Shown here in pieces: positions 54,051-62,700 of a stretch of DNA of 64,000 bases. The translations under genes and the position numbers were made by a program. This DNA is from Saccharina japonica (taxonomy: Eukaryota; Sar; Phaeophyceae; Laminariales; Laminariaceae), in assembly GCA_008828725.1 (NCBI GenBank), contig MEHQ01000852.1, forward strand, positions 70,700 through 134,699. The letters run 5' to 3'. Each line of letters opens with the position of its first letter. Position 1 is the first letter of the stretch. The notes below the pieces were generated by a model that saw only the letters and a list, made by a program, of their open reading frames with translations, was not told the DNA's origin and did not search any database.

Positions 54051-54213
54051 ATCAATTTGGAAAAAAAAAAATCAAATCAAATCCGCTTTTCATTGGTCAG
54101 AACCCGCACCAGCACCCAAGATTATATATACCCCAAGATCCTAATCTTTGGTGCTGGTGCGTGTGTCGGCCAATGAAAAGCGTTTTTTTTTTTTTTTTTT
54201 TCCAAATTGAATT
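54051..54213. mobile_element. Foldback element E, about 160 bp
   Basis: Inverted arms read TCAATTTGGAAAA, GCTTTTCATTGG and CGCACCAGCACC on the left, and their complements on the right ending TTCCAAATTGA, around a TATATATA loop. It lies directly beside the 3' LTR of the retrotransposon. Confidence 0.7.
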
Positions 54214-54254
54214 TATTTTGTACTCGTTAATATGGGTCCTTATTAGGCCATGGC

Positions 54255-54474
54255 CGTACAGTGTTCGTCAGCTCCAAGCAAGGTAGTCAAACACACCAGA
54301 CAATCGATGGTTTGATGATTCAAGTCGTTTATATCTTCTCCCACCGAGGGTAGGGACAGCAGGAAGTGACAGAGTGCGTCATCACATAGCACCCAGTCGT
54401 CAAGATCCACATAATCCTCAACACATAAAATCCCGAACGTCATGTAACTGTCAAACTGAAGAGGCTCACGAACA
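54255..54474 (-). repeat. 3' LTR of the gag-only retrotransposon
   Basis: About 220 bp, matching 57487-57711 along its length, with small differences. It starts TGTTCGTGAGCC (minus strand) after a purine tract and contains TGACAGTTACATGACG and GACTACCTTGCTTGGAGC. Confidence 0.8.
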
Positions 54475-56063
54475 CCCTCCCTGCTCTTCACGTAACAGGA
54501 CAAAACAAGACAATAAACACAACCCGTTGACCTAAATCAATACAAAAACAACAAGAAGAAACCCACCCGTGTGAGCAAAAACCTCTCATCCACTCCCACA
54601 TAAAACTATTGCAATTGTAGACGAGATTACAATAGCCGCGCCAACATGATAAAATACTAAGGCGAAAAGTAAAATGCCAGAGATCGCGAGGAACCCCGTT
54701 CCCCCGGACAAAAGTTTCCTTTTGCCCCCTACTCCCGTCATAAATTCTCAGATCGTAACGGTAAAGCGAGATAGCATACGTCCTTTTTGCATGACTGAAA
54801 CATAGAATTTATCTGGCGCTAAAGTTATCCGAAAAAATAGTCGCTTACGAAACACCAAAAAAAAAACGAAAAGATTACTCCCCCTTTTGGCTTTTGCTCG
54901 CTAGCTCCTAATGATCGAACAAAGAAACAATAAAATGCTGCCATTTTTGATACGAATATTCTAAGCCCTCCCAGCTACGAAAATTATTCGATCATTCGCA
55001 AACAAATCTCACGTTCCATTTTTCTCCCTTGCAAACAAAATTATTCGCAAAAATGATACTGTTAGTAGTATGATATAACCAATCGTGAATAAGCTTACCC
55101 TCCTTCATTTTATCAGCAATAAACAGCCAAAAATAAACAAAAGATACCCGCAAAATTCAATAAAATCAATTGTTACCACCAATACCATATATCAGCAATA
55201 CACCTCCCAAGGCGCATCTATACGTACGTACGCGTATTTCTCCAAACACGTTCGAAAAATGTATCATGTCTACCAGTTCCCTTCTGGTCCTGTCTCTACC
55301 AACAAAACACTACAAGTTTTTCGGATTTACAAAGACTGTTTGATTTGAACATNGAAAATACACTTCAAAACTACCAGGCGAAAAAGGCTACGTATCACAC
55401 ATACCATCCAGAACGAATCTTACATGATAACTCACTTACTTCGACCAAAACAATAATTTCGATCAACAGGTGTACCCATCGTAAAAACAAATTCATCATC
55501 CATTCCTACGAAAACCCCACCATGATGACCATACCTGCCCCCCACGCCCCGCGAAGTTGCCGGAATATCCAGCTGACGAAACACCCAGATCTGCTCTCTC
55601 CGTGATTTCTCCCGCTGCTGCTGTTGCTGCTGCTTATCATGGAGTGCGTGCGACCATGCCGCTCGATTGCCACCCGGACGAAACCCCATCGTTATATTGG
55701 TACTGCTGCAGACAGCACCCGATTACCCCACGTCCGGTTCCTGCCACCGCTGATTTTCCGGCAGCAGAATGCACGCGGCTGTTATGCCGCGCGACTTGTC
55801 CCACCAAACAACCCCCCAGGTAGGATGCACACGGCTGGCGGCCGTGTGGCTTTTCGCGGTATCTGCAGACATGCTTTCCCTCGTTTCCGATTACCCGCAC
55901 GTCTGCTTACTCCCCGACCTCCTGCAGCAGCTGCTGTTGATGCTGCTACTGCTGTCGTGGAGTGCACACAGCCACGCCGTGCGACTTAAAGTCCCCCTTT
56001 CGCTACATGCGGCGAGGGTGCCCACGATTACACTCCCATCGCGGGGCTTTGGCTGCTGTACCC

Positions 56064-57461
56064 CTAAAACGACGTCGTCTCCACGGCATCATCTCCGGGA
56101 TCCCCCACCACCGCAAGTATGGCCTCATCCGGCGATTCGTCCATGTCCGCCGGCGATGCGCACTTGCTGCTCTCATGTCCTCTCCCACCACATCTTTCGC
56201 AGAGCTTTGCGGTGCAATTGTCGCTGTAGTGGCCTGCAGCTTTGCAGCGGAAACATCTCCCTTTAAGAACCTTCGCGCTCCCGGCTCCACCTTTTGAACT
56301 GGTGTTGCCGTCGCCCTCCTTGCCTTTCCCCGTCCTTTCTCGACCCCCATGCGCCTTTCCACTCTTCCCACCGAAACCACCTCCTCCTTTTCCCACGAGT
56401 ACGTGCGATTTTGACGAGCCTTTCGACTTTCCAAAAGATGGGAGAAGGGTCTCGTATCTGCTGCGTACCAGATTGATAATCTCCTTCCGATCGTAAACCT
56501 GCTTGAGGTTCAAGTCTCGAATCTCAAGCGAGTACTCGGCAGCAGGCAGGGCGGAAACAAAACATGCGTACANNGTGTTACTGTCCACACTCATTCCTGC
56601 GTTGTTGAGTTTCACATGCAAGTCCTCCATCTCAAACAACTTCTCAACCGGGTCATCCTCCGCTCCGATCTTGAAATTGTAGAGTTGTCGCATACACAAC
56701 CCCTTTTGAGCATTNGTCTTAGTGTCGTACCAATCCTGCACCAATTCCCAACATTTTCTGGGAGACGTGCTGCGGTGAAAAGTCGCTTTGTCCACATTGG
56801 ACTGTAAGGCTTGAGAAAGAAAAACCCACGCCATCAGCTGTTTCTCGTACATCGCGGCCGATACTCCCTGAGCCATGAGTGTTTCCTTGTCATTGCCATC
56901 TGCTCCAACCTCAACGTACGGGTCACTCTCAAAGACGGTTTCGAATCTATGCAGCTTTGCGTAGACTTTCATCTGCTTCGAGAACATGTCGGCATTTTCT
57001 TTCCCCTTCAAGACAGGGATTGCCATCTTGGGTTGACCCAAAAATGACTGACTGCTCGTGCGAAGACCTTCCGCAGCAGCAGTGTTAGAGGGCTCACCTG
57101 TGGGGCCGAAACCCCAATCTCTCCCTCTTCCGCCAAGCTGACCTCCAGTGGAGTCAGCTTCCACAGCACCACCGCCACGTTCCTCCTTCCTGCTCCCGGT
57201 GCCATCGTCGGAGCGCTCCAACGATGGCGACACAGCATCCCTCCCTGCTGTATCTTCGGTAGGTGGCCTCTGCTCCCCACCGGACTTCTGCTGTGCCTCG
57301 CTTTCTNGACTGGTTTTCAACAGAGTAGCCATCATCTCAAGCAGTTCAGCATGAGACGACTTTTGACGCTCCTCTGCGTCTTCGGCTGCTTGTTGTAGAC
57401 CTTTGAGAGCGAGGCCCTGCTCCGATACTTCGGCCCTTAGATCATCAAGTTCATCACCCAT
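56064..57461 (-). CDS. gag: Retrotransposon Gag with two CCHC zinc knuckles
   Basis: 465 aa from MGDELDDLR at 57461; the longer open frame starting at 57509 runs through the PBS and is not used. The N-terminal third is a coiled-coil-like charged helix (QGLALKGLQQAAEDAEERQ) and a low-complexity linker. The middle (QPKMAIPVLKGKENADMFSK through NNAGMSVDS) resembles the helical capsid-like UBN2-type gag domain of Ty1/copia elements. After a Gly/Lys-rich stretch come CFRCKAAGHYSDNC (403-416) and CERCGGRGHESSKC (421-434), both CX2CX4HX4C nucleic-acid-binding knuckles. The frame stops after DDAVETTSF with no continuation into protease. Residues at the four ambiguous bases are unknown. It would package element RNA; pol functions must come from another element. 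Confidence 0.8.
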   Translation of the reverse strand: MGDELDDLRAEVSEQGLALKGLQQAAEDAEERQKSSHAELLEMMATLLKTSXESEAQQKSGGEQRPPTEDTAGRDAVSPSLERSDDGTGSRKEERGGGAVEADSTGGQLGGRGRDWGFGPTGEPSNTAAAEGLRTSSQSFLGQPKMAIPVLKGKENADMFSKQMKVYAKLHRFETVFESDPYVEVGADGNDKETLMAQGVSAAMYEKQLMAWVFLSQALQSNVDKATFHRSTSPRKCWELVQDWYDTKXNAQKGLCMRQLYNFKIGAEDDPVEKLFEMEDLHVKLNNAGMSVDSNXXYACFVSALPAAEYSLEIRDLNLKQVYDRKEIINLVRSRYETLLPSFGKSKGSSKSHVLVGKGGGGFGGKSGKAHGGRERTGKGKEGDGNTSSKGGAGSAKVLKGRCFRCKAAGHYSDNCTAKLCERCGGRGHESSKCASPADMDESPDEAILAVVGDPGDDAVETTSF

Positions 57462-57486
57462 GATGAGGCTGCGTTGGTACCAACAC

Positions 57487-57711
57487 TGTACAGTGTTCGT
57501 CAGCTCCAAGCAAGGTAGTCAAAACACCCAGAGACAATCGATGGTTTGATGATTCAAGTCGTTTATTATCGTCTCCCACCAGGGTAGGGACAGCATGAAG
57601 TGATAGAGTGCGTCATCACATATGCACCCAGTCGTCAAGATCCACATAATCCTCAACACATAAAATCCCGAAACGTCATGTAACTGTCAAACTGAAGAGG
57701 CATCACGAACA
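57487..57711 (-). repeat. 5' LTR of the gag-only retrotransposon
   Basis: About 225 bp, TG...CA bounded on the minus strand. Related LTRs are at 47208-47417 (plus orientation, left end lost), 54255-54474, 62133-62348 and 63476-63680. Confidence 0.8.
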
Positions 57712-57714
57712 TAC

Positions 57715-58060
57715 CGCACAGCAAAGTCTTGAGCTCGAAGCAGCTTTTTCGTAACAACGAACCTGGCTAGGACACGAGACACCAGATAAGACAAGCCCTG
57801 CACGCTTGGTGCTGCTGCGACATAAGTAGTAGAAACACGGCGCTGCTGTGGCTGGGCAGTGGCGAGCCCGGTAGCTTCTGCAATCGTGAGTGGTGTGAGG
57901 TGACCTATCAAAAGCAGCCTTCTTTTGTGCCCCACATGCACAGCAACTTCGTTTAGCTCAAAGCCAGAATTTCCATAATAGCCAAGCCCGCTAGAACACC
58001 GCACGCAAGAGACAACCAGCCCTATCCGCTTGCTGCGGCAACGGTATGAGTAGTAGGAGC
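57715..58060. repeat. Tandemly diverged copy of the 53.9-kb repeat
   Basis: Contains two related units: one with GTAGTAGAAACACGGCGCTGC and GTGAGTGGTGTGAGG, and a second starting near 57985 with CACCGCACGCAAGAGACAAC. No gene was seen. Confidence 0.5.
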
Positions 58061-58400
58061 AAGGTTCTGCTGTTTTTTAGCGGTTGGGGGCGTGGCTGCT
58101 GCCGCATTCGCTTGCGTTGTCTGTTGCTCCTGAGGATGTCCTGTGACCCAAAAGACAAACGCACAGAGGAGCGCCGACCGGGCTACTCGGCGACAGACAC
58201 TAAACTACAGTTGTTTCTAAAGGACACAAAAAATACAAACTTCCAGCTCTTTGAAAAAATTCAAAAGTTTGGGAATCAAAACAAAAAAAAATACCGAAGA
58301 AAATTACAAAAAAGCGCGGCGCAATCAAGTTTGGTAAAAATCTCGAACATAAAGACAAATCTTTGTAATTTTGTTGATGGGGAAGCCAGTTTTTAGTAGC

Positions 58401-58689
58401 TGTTATGGTACTGCTGGTATGATGTGGAAACGTTTGGTAAATACCTCTGGTATCAGGTATAAGAACCGTATTGGTAGTACTTGGGAGGCGTATCTTATGT
58501 GGGAACCGGGGATGGTTCCCAGATGGCTTTTGGCCATCTCACCTGCCTTTTCAGTCGTTCGTCACGGAAAGGAATAAAGCTGCTCTTCTTCTATCTCTAC
58601 GCAAACAACACACGTGAGTACCAACGAGTACCCGTTCCATAGGCTGACCTGGCTAGGGATACCCTATCCTCTTACACCTAGCATTATAC
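58401..58689 (+). repeat. Solo or 5' LTR of a gypsy-type element, 289 bp
   Basis: Starts TGTTATGGTACTGCTGG and ends CATTATACA. It contains CTGGTATCAGGTATAA, GGAGGCGTATCTTA and GTACCCGTTCCATAGGCTGA. The same sequence is in both arms of the inverted repeat flanking the gypsy pol fragment. Confidence 0.7.
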
Positions 58690-58765
58690 AAATGGCGTCG
58701 ACGGCAGGACATGAGTTGCTGGCCGTGAGTTCGAATCTCACCTCCACCATGAAAACACTTTTTAA
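58690..58765 (+). other. tRNA-like 3' segment after the LTR
   Basis: GAGTTCGAATCTCACCTCCA followed by CCA (about 58727-58749) has the form of a tRNA T-loop/acceptor 3' half ending in CCA, or of a pol III B-box. No matching 5' acceptor strand was found upstream, so it is not an intact tRNA gene. It may be part of the element's primer/leader region or a tRNA-derived short element. Confidence 0.35.
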
Positions 58766-58894
58766 CGAAAAGTGAATTTTCTCATGTCAAGAACCTGAAA
58801 AATACTATCCCTGGGTCCCCATAACATTGCAACCGCTGGGCCAACTGGCTTTGACACGACGACCCGTATATCCGGTCTGTCCTGAATATCCCGC

Positions 58895-58990
58895 CGGTCC
58901 AGGGGGGGAGAGTGTTATAAGGCTTAGTTCGGGTAGGCGATTGGTTAACCTTTCACCAGTATAGCCCAACGGACTAAAACCTTAACATAT
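58895..58990 (+). repeat. Polypurine tract and LTR start
   Basis: AGGGGGGGAGAG immediately before TGTTATAAGGCTTAGTTCGG (from about 58911) is the classic PPT/LTR junction of an LTR element. The LTR is truncated near 58990, where it runs into the inverted arm. Confidence 0.55.
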
Positions 58991-58994
58991 GGCG

Positions 58995-59385
58995 ACGACG
59001 TCGTCGGCAGGGTATCCCTAGCCAGGTCAGCCTATGGAACGGGTACTCGTTGGTACTCACGTGTGTTGTTTGCGTAGAGATAGAAGAAGAGCAGGTTTAT
59101 TCCGTTTTCGCGTGATGAACGACTGAGAAGGCAGGTGAGATGGCTAAAAGCCATCGGGAACCATCCCTGGTTCCCACCTAAGATACCGCCTTCCAAGTAC
59201 TACCAATACGTTTATTATACCTGATACCAGGTATTTACCAGGCGTTTCCACATCATGCCAGCAGTACCATAACACTAGCCCACCCTGATGAGCCGTATAT
59301 GCAGAAATATGAGAAATTCGTGGAAACCCCGATTCCACGAACTAAAACATGAGTCGAAGATGCGGCTCCTCAAAACCCACTCGCG
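58995..59385 (-). repeat. Left arm of an inverted repeat around the gypsy pol fragment
   Basis: About 385 bp and nearly identical to the complement of 60645-61030. It includes the LTR (TGTTATGGTACTG, minus strand) and about 110 bp of pre-LTR internal sequence (CGCATCTTCGACTCATGTTT). Confidence 0.85.
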
Positions 59386-59389
59386 CCTT

Positions 59390-60570
59390 TTGGTTGCGTC
59401 GCTCTTCTTGACACCGGCTCCCCTCAAACCTTCATCAGGCGCGACGTACTAGACCGCATGCTCTCCGTTGGGGCGGGTGTCGCCCGCGTGCGAGCAAAAA
59501 GGCGTCTCGCGATCTTGGGGAGGGTTTGGCGAATCGGCCCCCCTCCAAACTTCGACGAGCATATGTCTGGGCGTCCAGTTTTTCCAAACCGATGAGCCTA
59601 CGTGCTCCCTCGCAGTTTAGGCCTGTGTGGTTCCCCCTTCGGTGATGCGGCACGCGGTGCTGCTAGGCCGCGACAGCTGGATGCGTTTTAATCGCCGCTC
59701 CTACCGATCCTTGCCGCCCCGTGAGCCGGATCTCCGAGTCCTCGGTGAGCTGGAGCTTGTTCACCACGCTTCGTAAGGCCTACCGGCTTACGCCATCGAC
59801 CCCGTCGCTTCAGGCGGAGGCTTCCCCCTCCGCTACGACGGCGCCACGGGCGCCACCCTGTCCGATGAACCACAGCTACTCGCAGTCAACTTGGTACGCA
59901 GCAATGGATCCCCGGCGCTCACTGGGCACTACCTGGTCGAAATGTTACCCCAGCCCGATTCTCCCCCAGTTGAAGAGCACTTTGTCACCTGCGGACGGCA
60001 AGTTCTCCCCCTCGTTGGGGTTGCAGATCTTGAGCCTGGCGACCTCCTCGGCGTCGCCCACGCTCCACTGATGAGCGTCCCATTGGCCGCTCTACAGCAC
60101 CCCCCAGCGTTACCTCAGGTGTCTCCGGTCTCTGCTGTAACGGCGCCACCCTCCGCGCCAGTAACACCCCCGGCCTCGCCGTCGCCGGCCCTGCTTGAAC
60201 GTTTGTCACCGGAACAACGCTCTTCGTTCCTACGCGTCTGGGCGCGCCTCCCTCAGCATCTGCGAGCAGTGGCGTTTGACCTCCATGGCCCGGATTGGAC
60301 CCCGGCAGCCATCGAGCAGCTGGGTGGACGTCCTGTGCGAATTTCCTGACGTTTTCTCCAAGTCCAAGACGGATTTTGGTTCCTGCTCCCTGATGCCTTT
60401 CGTGATTACGGTCCCGGAAGGTAGCGCGCCGGTCACGTCCAGACCACATCGCATAAATCCCATCATGGCCAAGGAAGTGGAAGCCACTCTAAATCAGTAC
60501 CTAGCGGCAGGGCTGATTCTGCACTCGACTTCTCCGTATTCGAGCCGGGAGGGCAGTTCATGTACAATGA
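59390..60570 (+). pseudogene. Ty3/gypsy pol fragment: aspartic protease to start of reverse transcriptase
   Basis: CVALLDTGSPQTFIRRDVLD (from about 59392) is a retropepsin active-site block with the catalytic DTG, and VMRHAVLLGRDSWMRF (about 59643-59690) is its C-terminal block. After a linker, an unshifted frame reads LLERLSPEQRSSFLRVWARL. A +1 shift near 60325 then leads to VLCEFPDVFSKSKTDFG, EVEATLNQYLAAGLILHSTS and PYSS, the entry segment of gypsy RT. The RT palm with its YxDD motif, RNase H and integrase are absent; the sequence is interrupted by the right inverted arm. At least one frameshift and several stops mean it is non-functional. Confidence 0.75.
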
Positions 60571-60644
60571 CTGCAGGATTTCGGTTCCAACGTTTCTTCT
60601 TTTTTGACGTTCCTTGCTCGGCTTCGTAGCCTTGCCGTTCAGAG

Positions 60645-61030
60645 GTGTGGGAGTGGGTTTTGAGGAGCCGCATCTTCGACTCATGTTTTAGTTCGTGGAA
60701 TCGGGGTTTCCACGAATTTCTCATATTTCTGCATATACGGCTCATCAGGGTGGGCTAGTGTTATGGTACTGCTGGCATGATGTGGAAACGCCTGGTAAAT
60801 ACCTGGTATCAGGTATAATAATCGTATTGGTAGTACTTGGAAGGCGGTATCTTAGGTGGGAACCAGGGATGGTTCCCGATGGCTTTTAGCCATCTCACCT
60901 GCCTTCTCAGTCGTTCATCACGCGAAAACGGAATAAACCTGCTCTTCTATCTCTACGCAAACAACACACGTGAGTACCAACGAGTACCCGTTCCATAGGC
61001 TGACCTGACTAGGGATACCCTGTCCTCTTA
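60645..61030 (+). repeat. Right arm of the inverted repeat (contains an LTR)
   Basis: Complement of 58995-59385. The LTR starts at about 60760 (TGTTATGGTACTGCTGG) after GGGTGGGCTAG and ends near 61030. In a normal element the two LTRs would be direct repeats, so the arrangement is rearranged. Confidence 0.85.
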
Positions 61031-61384
61031 TACCTAGCTTCACTACAACATAGCGCGCAGAGAGGTTGCTCTGCACGCGGGTCCCAGTGACACTTTGCCA
61101 CGATTGATATCATCATCGTGATCGTTTGATGCGGTCCTACAGCAGTACGAGTACGTACTATCAATGCTATTGTGTAGTTCGAGTACCCTGAATAAAATAT
61201 TATATTACCTTTAGTACTTTCCACGATCAACGGCCACAGCGTGAACGGTCTGAAGCCCCGACCCACTCCCCGCCGCCCCGCCTGTCTGTGAAGTTTTGTG
61301 ATAATTAGCACTCGTACGACATTCAATCCGAATCAATAATCAATCAGTCGTAGTATGAACTACTGCTGCTGCTGCTGCTGGTTG
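61031..61384. other. Unassigned spacer
   Basis: No gene seen. It contains a (CTG)n tract at 61362-61380 just before the family-G repeat. Confidence 0.4.
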
Positions 61385-61560
61385 ATACTGCGACGGAGCA
61401 TGTCGGGTTTTCACCGGCCAGGCAGACATTGCTAGCACCAAGCGCGAAGCGCCGAGAGGTGTTGGGCTAATCGCATGAAGGGTGAGCTGCATCCTACCAA
61501 GAATCGCTTGTGAGGCGGACTTGCATATGGATAACAGCTTGGGGGGCGAAGCGGTCAACC
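61385..61560. repeat. Dispersed repeat family G, copy 4
   Basis: Shares TTTTCACCGGCCAGGCAGAC, CCAAGCGCGAAGCGCC and GAGGCGGACTTGCATAT with the 36830-37090 copy. A frame continuing to 61793 (starting MDNSLGGEAVNLKIDATH) has no domain I recognise. Confidence 0.65.
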
Positions 61561-62132
61561 TCAAAATCGACGCAACGCACATTCTCGTTGATGGTGAGGG
61601 ACGCGGAGGTATGCTTGAGAAAAATGTTGGCCATTCCCACTCGAAACGATCGGAGCTCCGGCACCTGCTTGCTGATTTCCGACGTGATGAGGTGGCATCC
61701 CCTGGACGGGGCGGTGATGGTGATAGTGCGCTGGGCCCATCCGGCTGTCCCCGTCTTAATCTGCGGCGTTTCAAGAACAAGAAAAACACTTAAAAGCGTT
61801 AACGGCTATACATATATATGTATAACGCAAGAAAGAGTGACATGCATCAGAAGCAATAGACAACTACAGTAGTACCGGTATTTTCCCGGGGGGGTTGCTT
61901 GTATTATATGGTATTTGTATCTGGTGGTACTTGTATTGGAGGCGAGTGGCCGAAAAACCTTCTTGAGTCGCAGCAGTAGTTCAAGTTACGTTTGCGGCTG
62001 ATGTTGCTATGTTCCTTCAACAACAAACGCAAGTTCAACACCGACCCCTACGTCCAGAGTAAGAGTGCCCGGGGCTTTTGTGGCCCAATGCGAAACCTTC
62101 CAGCAATTTTGTCCTGGCGGCGGGGGGGGGGG
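61561..62132. other. Unassigned spacer
   Basis: No gene recognised. Ends at a short poly-G run that abuts the truncated LTR at 62133. Confidence 0.4.
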
Positions 62133-62700
62133 TGTTCGTCAGCTCCAAGCAAGGTAGTCAAGACACCCAGACAATCGATGGTTTGATGATTCAAGTCGTT
62201 TACTATCTTCTCCCACGAGGGTAGGGACAGCAGGAAGTGACAGAGTGCGTCATCACATAAGCACCCAGTCGTCAAGATCCACATAATCCTCAACACATAA
62301 AATCCCGAATCGTCATGTAACTGTCAAACTGAAGAGGCCTCACGAACACCCTCCCTGACTCTTCACGTAACAGCGACAAAACAAGACAATAAAACACAAC
62401 CCCGTGACCTAAATCAATCACAAAAACAACAAGAAGAAACCCACCCGTGTGAGCAAAAACCTCTCATTCACTCCCACATAAAACTATTGCAATTGTAGAA
62501 GGTGTATTGCTGATATGTGGTATTGGTGGTGGCAATTGATTTTATTGAATTTTGCGGGTATATTTTGTTTTTTTGGCTGTTTATTGCTGATAAAATTAAG
62601 GGAGGGTGAGCTTATTCATGATTGGTTATACTACTAACAGTGTCATTTTTGCGAATAGTTTTGTTTGCAAGGGAGAAAAATGGAACGTGAGATTTGTTTC
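62133..62700. mobile_element. Rearranged pieces of the gag-only element
   Basis: 62133-62497 matches 54265-54620 in the same orientation (LTR, purine tract, 3' internal sequence). At about 62497 it switches to 62497-62700, which is the complement of about 55000-55203. The junctions have no LTR boundary, so this is a rearranged composite rather than a clean insertion. Confidence 0.7.

Larger units (their letters stand above)
54255..57711 (-). mobile_element. Gag-only (non-autonomous) LTR retrotransposon, about 3.46 kb
   Basis: Read on the minus strand it has a 5' LTR (57711-57487) starting TGTTCGTGATGCC and ending CACTGTACA. A PBS-like TGGTACCAACGCAGC follows four bases later, then the gag ORF (57461-56064). 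After that come about 1.6 kb without coding capacity, a purine tract AGCAGGGAGGG (about 54475-54485), and a 3' LTR (54474-54255). No protease, integrase, RT or RNase H is present. This matches the architecture described for terminal-repeat retrotransposons with a GAG domain. No target-site duplication could be confirmed. Ambiguous bases at 55353, 56573-56574, 56715 and 57307 suggest collapsed repeat copies. Confidence 0.75.

Noticed and set aside
58703-58752. Complete tRNA gene
   Set aside because: The T-loop-like and CCA-ended 3' part is present, but no pairing 5' acceptor stem or anticodon arm was found.
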